From: a virus
Length of the DNA: 26,057 nucleotides
IMG/VR virus record: IMGVR_UViG_3300047496_000308
Coordinates: 1-26,057 of that record
Direction: 5' to 3' (one strand)
Of this stretch, positions 20,293 through 26,057 are shown piece after piece. Position numbers and translations under genes: made by a program. Numbering within the stretch: position 1 is the first letter of the stretch; every line of letters starts with the position of its first letter. Below the pieces are notes generated by a model that was given only the letters and a program-made list of their open reading frames with translations, ran no database searches and had not been told where the DNA came from.

Positions 20293-23292
20293 TTATATAG
20301 TTTGCGTCAAAGTGGTCGTCTTCCACGACACGTTGTTGTTGACCGCTCCCGTGACTTTAATCAAGACTGACGCCCCAGAGACCACGAAGTCCACGACCCA
20401 CGCTTGGTCGGCCGACTCGTTCGAGGTCACGTTGTAAAGAGTTACCGTACCGCCCACGTTCTTGGCTCGGGCTGTAACAATGGCAGTCATCGCGTCCATC
20501 GCGGCGCCTGACGAACCACCCGTTCTGCGACCCACGACTCTGGCTTCCAAGAGGACCGCGGAGTTGCTCGGAATTCCAACCGTTTGGAGCGTCGTGACCG
20601 TAGCGTCGGTCGTGTTGACCGAGGCTTGGTTCATTAAAAAGTTGGAGCCGCCGATCTGCAAGCTCGAGCCGAGTTGGACTGAGTCGACTACGATTACAGT
20701 GGAAGGAGAGTAACTCGGGATACCACCCGAACCGCCCGTAGCGTCGGCCCATCTTCGAGACGCGTACTTCATCGAGGCGTTGGACCCAGTGGAAGTGGAC
20801 GTGTAAGAGAGAACCAAGTTTCCGGTCACGATGGCGGCGGAGAAAGATATACCGACCAAGGACGAGAAAGCCCCGCCGTTCGCTATGAAAGCGTTGGTGC
20901 CGTCGTGGGTGATCCACATCGTCTGCGTCTCTTTGAGACCGTTGCGGAGGATGGAGTAGTCGATGATCCAGTTCTCGGAGCCGGTAGCCAAGACCGAGAA
21001 GACTTGGACCGGACTCGCTTGGTTGTCCAAGAGAGTCTGGGCTTGGAGGCCAGATTGCTCTAAGTAATTGAGTCCTTGGAAGTATCTCGTCTTCGAGTTG
21101 AAGGACCAAATCGTCCCGTCGAACTCACCGATGACGTTGGCGTAATTAGTGCCGTTCTGAGCTACGACTAAATCAGCCGAAGTCGGAGCCGAAGCGTTGT
21201 TGAACGCGTTCTGAATCGCCCAAGAAATTGAAGTACCTACGCCCGAGAGCTGGTACACCGCGTTGTTGTTCGAGGATAAGTTAGTGAAGAGAACCAAGTC
21301 CCCGTTGACTCCGACCGAACCGTCCGTAGTGACCGAAGCTCCAGTCGGGAGCGTAGTCGAAATGGCGTCTACGTTCTGCACCTTGAAGATGCCGCCCGAA
21401 CCGGAACCGGAGGCACCCAAGCGAACGGCTTGACCCGGGTTCAAGACTTGCTTGTGGAACGGGATGTGGAGGTAGTGTTGAGTCGAGACATCCACCCGGC
21501 GGAATAAAACAAATACGTCTTTGTTCGCCGACGTTTGAGCCGGAATCGGCACGATGGACGACCGCACCGGAGTCAAGGTCTCGGAAGTCGAAGTTCGGTT
21601 GATGAGGACGTAGACCGATTCCCCGTTGTTCACGGTGATGGGGGAAGAAGCGGTCGCCACGGTGTGTTGGGTGAGCGTACCAGACTTCGTGTTCAAGAAC
21701 TCGAGGATGATGTCCGACGTGAATACAACTTGGGTACCGGTCCACTGAACTACGTTGTCAGAACGGAGGTATCCCGACCGGTCTTCTTGCTCGTCGCCAA
21801 CGGCGTCGGTCAAGATCCCGGCTCTCGCCACGATGGACTGACCTTGCGTTCCGCGGATGTTCGAGGAGTAACTAGCCGGCGTCACTTCGTCGGCTAAACC
21901 GATGTTATCTAAGAGTGTCTGTGGAACAGTGTCGCCGATCCCACCCGACTCTCCGGCCAACATCTCGCCTTGACCGCGGATGTAGATGTTCGAGCCTTGA
22001 CGGAAGGCCATCCAATAATTGGTGTCGGAGTTGACGTAAGAAGTCCGCGTTACGGTCTGAAAGTTAGTCGCGCCCGAGCCGATGCCGGAATAAGTGCGGT
22101 TGCCGGAAGCGGGTAAAGCTACGAACAACACTCCGTCGTCGGCGATGGGGATAGTTACAGACCCACCCGTCCCGTCTTGTCGGGAGAGATTAAGTCCGCG
22201 GGAATCGCCCAAGATGCGGATGTTCGCGACCACGTCGGCTGAAGAAGGCGAGCCCGAGTTGTCCGTGATGGAGAGGTTCGTCCCGCTCCAAGCGAACTTG
22301 GCTCCGGGCGTGAACTGAACCATCATCGAGTTGTGTTGGTTCGTGAGACCGTTCAAAGAGTTGTTCGCGTTGGACCACCAAGCGACGGTGCCCTTCATGT
22401 TCATGATCTCGGTCATGATGGCGTCGTTGATGTTCTTTTGTCCAGACAAGGACTTATCGACGCCGGTGAAGGACTCGGCTATCGTGGCGATCGTTCCGGT
22501 GGCCGACGAAGTCGTACCCGAAACCGAACCGCCCGCGGAGAAATTGATGCCCGAGGGTCTCTGAAAAGTGATGGAAGACGTTCCGCCCGATACCACCGTG
22601 GCAGTCTCAGACCCGACGTTGATGGTCTCCCCGGCCACGAATGTGCCCGAAGTGGAAGTCATCGTCATCACGTAGACTGGTTCTTGCTTCGCGCCCCAAG
22701 AGTATTGATTGGCCAAGTTGTTCGGCTTGGCTAACCGACCGAACATCGAGCGGCGGTCTAAGATGATCTTGATGACGCCGGTGTTGTCGGTGTCGATGAT
22801 GGCGATGGGCAAATTATTGGGTGAACCGGAGAATCCAGTCGTACCGGTCACGATGTTGACGTTCAAGTCCGTGACGGTGTTGACGGTCTGGGAGAACTCA
22901 GACCCGGCTCCGGAATTGGCGTTCGGGTCCCAAAAGGCTTTGGTGAGTGGAACCGCGTCGATGGTCGAGAGGTTCACTTCGACGTAGTTGCGGACGCCGG
23001 CCGTAAGTTGAGTCGGAGTTACGGTCAAGTTCGCTTGCGAAGGTGCCGCCACGAAGTAAGAGAAGTCGAACTGATTCTGGGGAACGATGAGGGACGCGCC
23101 AGACATCGCGATGGTGGCGGACTGGAGTCCGACGCCCGAAACCGTGAACCCAGACAAAATCAAGTTGATTTGCGAGAGGGAACTCTGCATCCAAAGGAGC
23201 GAGTCCGTGCGCATAGCGGATTGTTCGGCTAAGAAGTCTTCGAGATCAAATCTCTGTTGCGGACTTATCTTTACTCTTGAGAGGATGGCCAA
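20293..23292 (-). CDS. Large tail-fibre or baseplate-anchored fibre protein, 999 aa
   Basis: The start is TTG at 23292 with an AGGGAG site about nine bases upstream; no ATG lies near and the frame closes further up. Residues 1-45 are polar and helical (MAILSRVKISPQQRFDLED), fit for docking to the tail. Residues 50-190 are a beta-rich domain (TVSGVGLQSATIAMSGASL). Residues about 205-275 hold GTFVAGETINVGSETATV and GGSVSGTTSSATGTI repeats typical of phage fibres. Later parts are repeats of Ser/Thr/Gly-rich strands, ending in a VLLEARVVGRRTGG region like a compact head. It heads the fibre block. Exact attachment and receptor are unknown. Confidence 0.75.
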   Translation of the reverse strand: MAILSRVKISPQQRFDLEDFLAEQSAMRTDSLLWMQSSLSQINLILSGFTVSGVGLQSATIAMSGASLIVPQNQFDFSYFVAAPSQANLTVTPTQLTAGVRNYVEVNLSTIDAVPLTKAFWDPNANSGAGSEFSQTVNTVTDLNVNIVTGTTGFSGSPNNLPIAIIDTDNTGVIKIILDRRSMFGRLAKPNNLANQYSWGAKQEPVYVMTMTSTSGTFVAGETINVGSETATVVSGGTSSITFQRPSGINFSAGGSVSGTTSSATGTIATIAESFTGVDKSLSGQKNINDAIMTEIMNMKGTVAWWSNANNSLNGLTNQHNSMMVQFTPGAKFAWSGTNLSITDNSGSPSSADVVANIRILGDSRGLNLSRQDGTGGSVTIPIADDGVLFVALPASGNRTYSGIGSGATNFQTVTRTSYVNSDTNYWMAFRQGSNIYIRGQGEMLAGESGGIGDTVPQTLLDNIGLADEVTPASYSSNIRGTQGQSIVARAGILTDAVGDEQEDRSGYLRSDNVVQWTGTQVVFTSDIILEFLNTKSGTLTQHTVATASSPITVNNGESVYVLINRTSTSETLTPVRSSIVPIPAQTSANKDVFVLFRRVDVSTQHYLHIPFHKQVLNPGQAVRLGASGSGSGGIFKVQNVDAISTTLPTGASVTTDGSVGVNGDLVLFTNLSSNNNAVYQLSGVGTSISWAIQNAFNNASAPTSADLVVAQNGTNYANVIGEFDGTIWSFNSKTRYFQGLNYLEQSGLQAQTLLDNQASPVQVFSVLATGSENWIIDYSILRNGLKETQTMWITHDGTNAFIANGGAFSSLVGISFSAAIVTGNLVLSYTSTSTGSNASMKYASRRWADATGGSGGIPSYSPSTVIVVDSVQLGSSLQIGGSNFLMNQASVNTTDATVTTLQTVGIPSNSAVLLEARVVGRRTGGSSGAAMDAMTAIVTARAKNVGGTVTLYNVTSNESADQAWVVDFVVSGASVLIKVTGAVNNNVSWKTTTLTQTI

Positions 23293-23329
23293 GTGGAAGA
23301 TCTCCCTATGAATCTACAAATCTAGCCCA

Positions 23330-23338
23330 ATTATACCA
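23330..23338 (-). promoter_or_regulatory. Extended -10 promoter candidate TGGTATAAT
   Basis: Minus-strand TG-G-TATAAT is a perfect extended -10. The implied leader is about 31 bases before the TTG start of the 999-residue fibre, and the AGGGAG ribosome site lies in it. This is the best promoter-like site in the structural block. Confidence 0.5.
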
Positions 23339-23433
23339 ACTAGCGCTCAACTTACCTCCCGGAGCCCAATTGTGGGGAAATCGTCGCAATTGAACCACTT
23401 AAGTATATGATATTACATATAAAAATAAGCTAT

Positions 23434-23461
23434 TTGCAAAAGTCAAGTCGAGTAGTACAAT
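23434..23461 (+). promoter_or_regulatory. Promoter candidate TTGCAA-16-TACAAT
   Basis: TTGCAA (23434-23439) and TACAAT (23456-23461) are 16 bases apart; 4 and 5 of 6 positions match the sigma-70 boxes. The implied start is about 15 bases before the ATG at 23483. Confidence 0.4.
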
Positions 23462-23482
23462 TAGATCATAGGTTGGTGATGC

Positions 23483-23709
23483 ATGAATAAGCCCACAAAG
23501 ATTCAGTTGGACCGGTTCGCGGCACTCGAAAACAAATCGCTGAGTTATCAAACTTGGCCAAACGCATCGAAAAAGATCCCCTCACTAAAGATGCTGCAGG
23601 TTCCATTTGGACATCTGTAGACAACTTGTTGGACGCGTTGCAAGACTACGCAGCTCAGATCGGGCACGAGTCGTTCTTCTCGGACGACGAAACTGAAAAT
23701 CAACTTTAA
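23483..23709 (+). pseudogene. Small helical protein gene, broken by a frameshift at about 23528-23533
   Basis: The ATG at 23483 gives MNKPTKIQLDRFAALE, then the frame fails at TAG (23618-23620). The -1 frame from about 23531 continues as a well-formed helical protein: KQIAELSNLAKRIEKDPL, then AGSIWTSVDNLLDALQD, ending at TAA 23707-23709. Adding one A to the run at 23529-23532 joins them as ALEKQIAELSNLAKRIEK, a good amphipathic helix, total about 75 residues. The joined form has no family I recognise. The next gene's ribosome site (AGGGAG) follows directly. Confidence 0.65.
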
Positions 23710-23724
23710 CGCCAGGGAGCAACT

Positions 23725-23856
23725 GTGAAGTTCGAGATTTACAAACAACCGTACGGAAACGGATTTTTCTGGAAGATCATTGGTTTTCACTACGTGTTTT
23801 CGACTCGTTCGGAAGCGCGGACACAAGTGAGACACCTCAAGAGGACTTTCAAATGA
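23725..23856 (+). CDS. Unknown small protein, 43 aa
   Basis: GTG start with AGGGAG nine bases upstream; TGA at 23854-23856 overlaps the next ATG (ATGA). The product reads MKFEIYKQPYGNGFFWKII, then FSTRSEARTQVRHLKRTFK: one strand pair and a basic helix, loosely like a DUF1508-type fold. Too short to assign. Confidence 0.55.
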   Translation: MKFEIYKQPYGNGFFWKIIGFHYVFSTRSEARTQVRHLKRTFK

Positions 23857-24083
23857 ATGCGAATAACCTTTTAGGTTCAGTGGTAGAGTTCACTCACGAA
23901 GACGGTACAGAACTTCGCGGCTTCATCGATCGTATCGTGACCGTCGAGGGGCCGTTTAAACCGCACACCGATGATGAGTCAAAATGGACCGCTCACGTCG
24001 TCGTGATGCTAGGTGGTCTAGCGAATGCTCGATACACCGGAACTTATCAAATCCCTTACCAATCTGTAAAGGTGGTCGCGTGA
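23853..24083 (+). CDS. Unknown beta-rich protein, 76 aa
   Basis: ATGA overlap at its start and GTGA overlap at its end. Begins MNANNLLGSVVEFTHEDGT; alternating hydrophobic strands (LRGFIDRIVTVEGPF, TAHVVVMLGG) suggest a small barrel. No family recognised. Confidence 0.65.
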   Translation: MNANNLLGSVVEFTHEDGTELRGFIDRIVTVEGPFKPHTDDESKWTAHVVVMLGGLANARYTGTYQIPYQSVKVVA

Positions 24084-24226
24084 AAACTTGAATATTACTC
24101 GTGATGTTGACCGTGGCTTGCTCCGGAATGCGCACCGTTCGCTCGCGCGACTGCACGTATTCGGGAACGGTTAAGTCCACTTGCAACTCTCGTTTTGAAG
24201 TCTCTCAACCCAGAAAGAATTGGTGA
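24080..24226 (+). pseudogene. Possible small lipoprotein with an in-frame TGA at codon 4
   Basis: The GTG at 24080 is in the usual GTGA overlap. Reading on gives M-K-T, then TGA (24089-24091), then ILLVMLTVACSG, which is a textbook lipoprotein signal with the Cys in a TVAC-like lipobox, then about 35 more residues to TGA at 24224-24226. Without the stop the start would read MKT-x-ILLVMLTVACSG. Internal starts at GTG 24101 or ATG 24104 would keep only part of the signal. The mature part has further Cys residues (RSRDCTYSG, STCNSRF). Phage outer-membrane spanins are small lipoproteins, but nothing here identifies one. Confidence 0.45.
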
Positions 24227-24230
24227 ATCA

Positions 24231-24320
24231 ATGAGATGCCCAAAATGTAGGTTGCCGGTGATCGCGGGGTTCTCTTATTGTCCGCACTGCGCTGCGAAGG
24301 TTAAGAGGACACAAAAATGA
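24231..24320 (+). CDS. Zinc-ribbon mini-protein, 29 aa
   Basis: ATG at 24231, TGA at 24318-24320 overlapped by the next ATG. It reads MRCPKCRLPVIAGFSYCPH and on to a basic tail KVKRTQK. CPKC and CPHC pairs make a minimal zinc ribbon. The ribosome site (GAAAGAA) is weak. Acceptance rests on the clear motif and the ATGA link. Confidence 0.5.
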   Translation: MRCPKCRLPVIAGFSYCPHCAAKVKRTQK

Positions 24321-24490
24321 TGAGAGAATGCATTTGTTGTCAGTGTTCAGAACACGCTGTCGGATACGAACCAGAATACTTCCAGTGCGAGTCGTGCGAT
24401 CTCTACGGCACCAAGGACGACTTCGAGGACTCTGAGACAGTTTGTTGTTCGTGCGTTGAATTTCATTCCACTCAAAAGGAGAAGGCATGA
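24317..24490 (+). CDS. Cys-rich zinc-binding protein, 57 aa
   Basis: ATG at 24317 (a second ATG follows at 24320); AAGAGGA lies eight bases upstream, and the stop overlaps the next gene's ATG. Cys pairs at CICCQC, CESC and CCSC give at least two possible metal sites in 57 residues. The remainder is acidic (GTKDDFEDSE). No named family. Confidence 0.6.
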   Translation: MMRECICCQCSEHAVGYEPEYFQCESCDLYGTKDDFEDSETVCCSCVEFHSTQKEKA

Positions 24491-24852
24491 GCTTAGATGT
24501 TTATCTTCATATTGAAAAGGGAACCGAAGATTGTCCGCACTGCGCGCAACCGTACGCTGCGGGCGAGACTGTCTTCGATGCCAACATCACCCACAATTTG
24601 AGTAAGATGGCCAGCGAAGCTGGGATATACGAAGCTTTGTGGCGTCCAGATGAAGTTGGTATCATGAAAGCCGCGCAACTCATAGCTCCACTCGCCGAAG
24701 GATTGGCTAAAATGAAAGCCGACCGCGAGCATTTCGAGAAGTTCAATTCGCCTAACGGTTGGGGGATGTACGAGAACTTCGTGCCTTGGGTAGAACGGTA
24801 CTTGAAGGCTTGCACGGAGTATCCAGAGGCCTACGTAACAGTATCGAGATAA
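24487..24852 (+). CDS. Conserved phage-type protein of unknown function, 121 aa
   Basis: Good AAGGAG site and ATGA overlap. The segment VFDANITHNLSKMASEAGI followed by EALWRPDE and later NGWGMYENFVPWVERYL is a pattern I know from small uncharacterised proteins of phages and their hosts. A CPHC pair lies near the N-terminus (EDCPHCAQPY), with no second Cys pair. No function is established. It ends 14 bases before the COQ7-like gene. Confidence 0.7.
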   Translation: MSLDVYLHIEKGTEDCPHCAQPYAAGETVFDANITHNLSKMASEAGIYEALWRPDEVGIMKAAQLIAPLAEGLAKMKADREHFEKFNSPNGWGMYENFVPWVERYLKACTEYPEAYVTVSR

Positions 24853-24865
24853 CTTGGAGTCTTAA

Positions 24866-25324
24866 ATGAGTGAAGAACGAGCCAAGCTCATCCACATGTT
24901 GCGGATAGCTCACGCTATCGAAGTGGGAGCTTATCACGCTTACGAGGGTCACTGGCGGACTATAAAACCGACCAGTAATCCCCGTCGTCTGGACATCCGA
25001 ATCATTCAGATGGAAGAACTAGGACACCGCGCTTCGTTGTTGGCTATGCTCAGACTGTTGAACGCGCGTCAATCGTTCTTCTTGGACTTCGCAATGTGGA
25101 TGGTCGGGTGTGGAGTGACTTACGCGTGTTACGTATCACCCAAGTTCGCTACGGACTGGGGCGCCAAGATCATGGAGACGTTTGCGGTCGCACAGTACGA
25201 TACTTTGGCGGCGTTGGCCAACCGCAACGGGTTGTTCGAGATGGCCAGAATCTTGAGTGCGATGGAAGTAGCTGAGAAGAGACACGAAGAGTTTTTTAGT
25301 CGGAACTCGGCGCGTCGTCGGTAG
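24866..25324 (+). CDS. COQ7-like ferritin-superfamily diiron protein
   Basis: 152 residues. The start LRIAHAIEVGAYHAYEGHW follows the COQ7 pattern (LR..HAGE.GA...Y.G). Candidate metal ligands are E19, E51-x-x-H54, E104 and E137-x-x-H140, the E..ExxH..E..ExxH set of four-helix diiron proteins. Between the two pairs lies a hydrophobic stretch (FFLDFAMWMVGCGVTYACY), like the membrane-surface helices of COQ7. COQ7 hydroxylates a quinone precursor in ubiquinone synthesis; phage homologues have no known role. Other ferritin-like oxidases or rubrerythrin-like scavengers remain possible. GGAG precedes the ATG. Its end overlaps the convergent gene by 29 bases. Confidence 0.7.
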   Translation: MSEERAKLIHMLRIAHAIEVGAYHAYEGHWRTIKPTSNPRRLDIRIIQMEELGHRASLLAMLRLLNARQSFFLDFAMWMVGCGVTYACYVSPKFATDWGAKIMETFAVAQYDTLAALANRNGLFEMARILSAMEVAEKRHEEFFSRNSARRR

Positions 25325-26057
25325 AGATGTAAGGGTTGTCGATGATGTACTTGTAGGTCGGCGCCAAGATGTCGAAGTCCACGACTATACCCGCCGCAGC
25401 TAGGGACGCCAGAATCTCTTGCACGATGCTGCGAGCGCCCGCTGGTGAAGTCAAGTAAATCGCGAGGTCGTGCCCGTCTTTGTTCGGAGTGAACGAGTTC
25501 TTCGAAGAAATTACGTTGATTACCTCGCCCGCAGCGTGGTCGTGTTCGAACACGTAACTGGGATCGATCAGAATCGTATTCGAGTTCGGTACTCCGCGGT
25601 ACTTGATGGGAACTTCTTGGGTGTTTCGACCAAAGTTCAGCATGAATGTGCCCGATTGAGCTTGGAGTAACGCCGTACTAGAGACTGTGAGACTCGTCAA
25701 GACCGAGCCTCTGGAAATCGTTTGATTCAACGTCGCGACTTGACTCGTTACAGTGAACTGCCCTTCCGATCCGTCTGGGTTGAAGAAGAAAGAACCAGCC
25801 CAAATGCCGTTGGCTGTAGGAACCGGAGGCGACAACGTCCCGTCCGTGTGAAAGTGGTGCGAGCCCAATAAAGTTCGGCGGACCACCGGAACGATAGCCG
25901 GAATCTCAATCAATAAATTATTGGGTGTAATGTTGTAGACCACGACGCGTTGAGACAAGTCCAATATGTCGACTTCACCCTCGGTCAAGTCCAACTTCAA
26001 GGACGAGACCAAGGTCGAGGAGCTCTGAATGTTGAGAGCTCCAGAAGAACCCGGAGT
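25296..26057 (-). CDS. Probable virion structural protein, 5' end outside the window
   Basis: The frame is open to the right edge; TTG at 26012 is one possible start, but codons up to 26057 continue without a stop, so about 253 residues of a longer protein are visible. The sequence is beta-rich and Ser/Thr/Asn-rich (VEVDILDLSQ-like acidic start, NITPNNLLIEIPAIVP, HFHTDGTLSPPVP). A DPSYVFEHDHAAGEVINVI segment and a GHDLAIYLTSPAG segment follow, and it ends DDAPSSD. It resembles baseplate or fibre C-terminal parts by composition only. It converges on, and overlaps, the COQ7-like gene. Confidence 0.65.
   Translation of the reverse strand, partial: TPGSSGALNIQSSSTLVSSLKLDLTEGEVDILDLSQRVVVYNITPNNLLIEIPAIVPVVRRTLLGSHHFHTDGTLSPPVPTANGIWAGSFFFNPDGSEGQFTVTSQVATLNQTISRGSVLTSLTVSSTALLQAQSGTFMLNFGRNTQEVPIKYRGVPNSNTILIDPSYVFEHDHAAGEVINVISSKNSFTPNKDGHDLAIYLTSPAGARSIVQEILASLAAAGIVVDFDILAPTYKYIIDNPYISTDDAPSSD

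Larger units (their letters stand above)
23293..23478. other. Divergent intergenic region, fibre block versus small-gene block
   Basis: About 186 bases between divergent blocks. It holds an extended -10 for the leftward genes (23330-23338), a candidate promoter for the rightward genes (23434-23461), and an AT-rich tract around 23400-23430. No gene is seen. Confidence 0.5.

Noticed and set aside
20357-21109. 250-residue frame inside the 999-aa fibre, other frame
   Set aside because: Arg/His-rich shadow with no family pattern, inside a well-supported fibre gene.
18714-23292. Short near-repeats in fibre genes (GGxVxIxAG and GTxSSATGT types)
   Set aside because: These are ordinary repeat folds of fibre proteins; no DNA-level repeat array, CRISPR or mobile element is present.
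1-26057. Insertion sequences, integrase, att sites, CRISPR arrays, diversity-generating retroelement
   Set aside because: No transposase, integrase, reverse transcriptase or regularly spaced repeat was seen on either strand. The fibre ends show no template-repeat pair by eye.

Overview
The window looks like part of a large tailed-bacteriophage genome (Caudoviricetes). Almost every base is coding. Genes lie in long one-direction blocks whose stop and start codons overlap by 1 or 4 bases (ATGA, GTGA, TGATG, TAATG). The recognisable products are phage-type: a T5 A1-like metallophosphoesterase, a UvsW-like helicase, a DexA-like exonuclease, an M15 peptidase endolysin and a set of long tail-fibre proteins. 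The host cannot be fixed from the sequence. A possible lipoprotein and the BPSL0761-like and COQ7-like products suggest a Gram-negative, proteobacterium-like host, but that is inference.

Layout. (1) 1-5432, minus strand: two unassigned proteins, the A1-like protein, a small unknown, dCMP deaminase and, past a hairpin, a phage GroEL. (2) 5433-5792: a regulatory gap of about 360 bp between divergent groEL and helicase, with an inverted 13-bp motif, a 14-bp palindrome and promoter-like boxes. (3) 5793-14318, plus strand: the helicase, then a tight run of about 24 small genes. These include a nucleoside-deoxyribosyltransferase-like protein, an HD nucleotidase, a possible ribbon-helix-helix protein, DEDD exonuclease, zinc-ribbon proteins, a frameshifted DUF2493 gene, an anchored PDZ protein, a free-standing sigma-70 region 4 protein, a 26-residue membrane peptide and a BPSL0761-family protein. 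The run ends at a hairpin terminator. (4) 14332-14695: a hairpin-rich gap without a convincing gene. (5) 14696-23292, minus strand: virion and lysis block with a small probable virion protein, M15 endolysin, a fibre with two C1q-like modules, a coiled-coil protein, a LamG-like protein, and fibres of 524 and 999 aa. (6) 23293-25324, plus strand: small early-type genes, two of them broken, two Cys-rich mini-proteins, and a COQ7-like diiron protein. (7) 25296-26057, minus strand: the C-terminal part of another probable structural protein that continues past the window edge.

How it fits together. Blocks 1, 3 and 6 look like DNA metabolism, host takeover and nucleotide supply (deaminase, HD nucleotidase, deoxyribosyltransferase-like protein, exonuclease, helicase, A1-like protein). 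Blocks 5 and 7 make the host-recognition apparatus and the lysis enzyme. GroEL may fold phage proteins. Operon heads often carry a GGTAYNAT-type -10 box.

The items most worth following up are the COQ7-like protein, the free-standing sigma region 4 protein, the divergent GroEL without a visible GroES, two genes broken in the same register at a GAA-AAC hexamer, a lipoprotein frame with an in-frame TGA at codon 4, and the structured gap at 14332-14695. All family assignments come from reading motifs; no database search was run.
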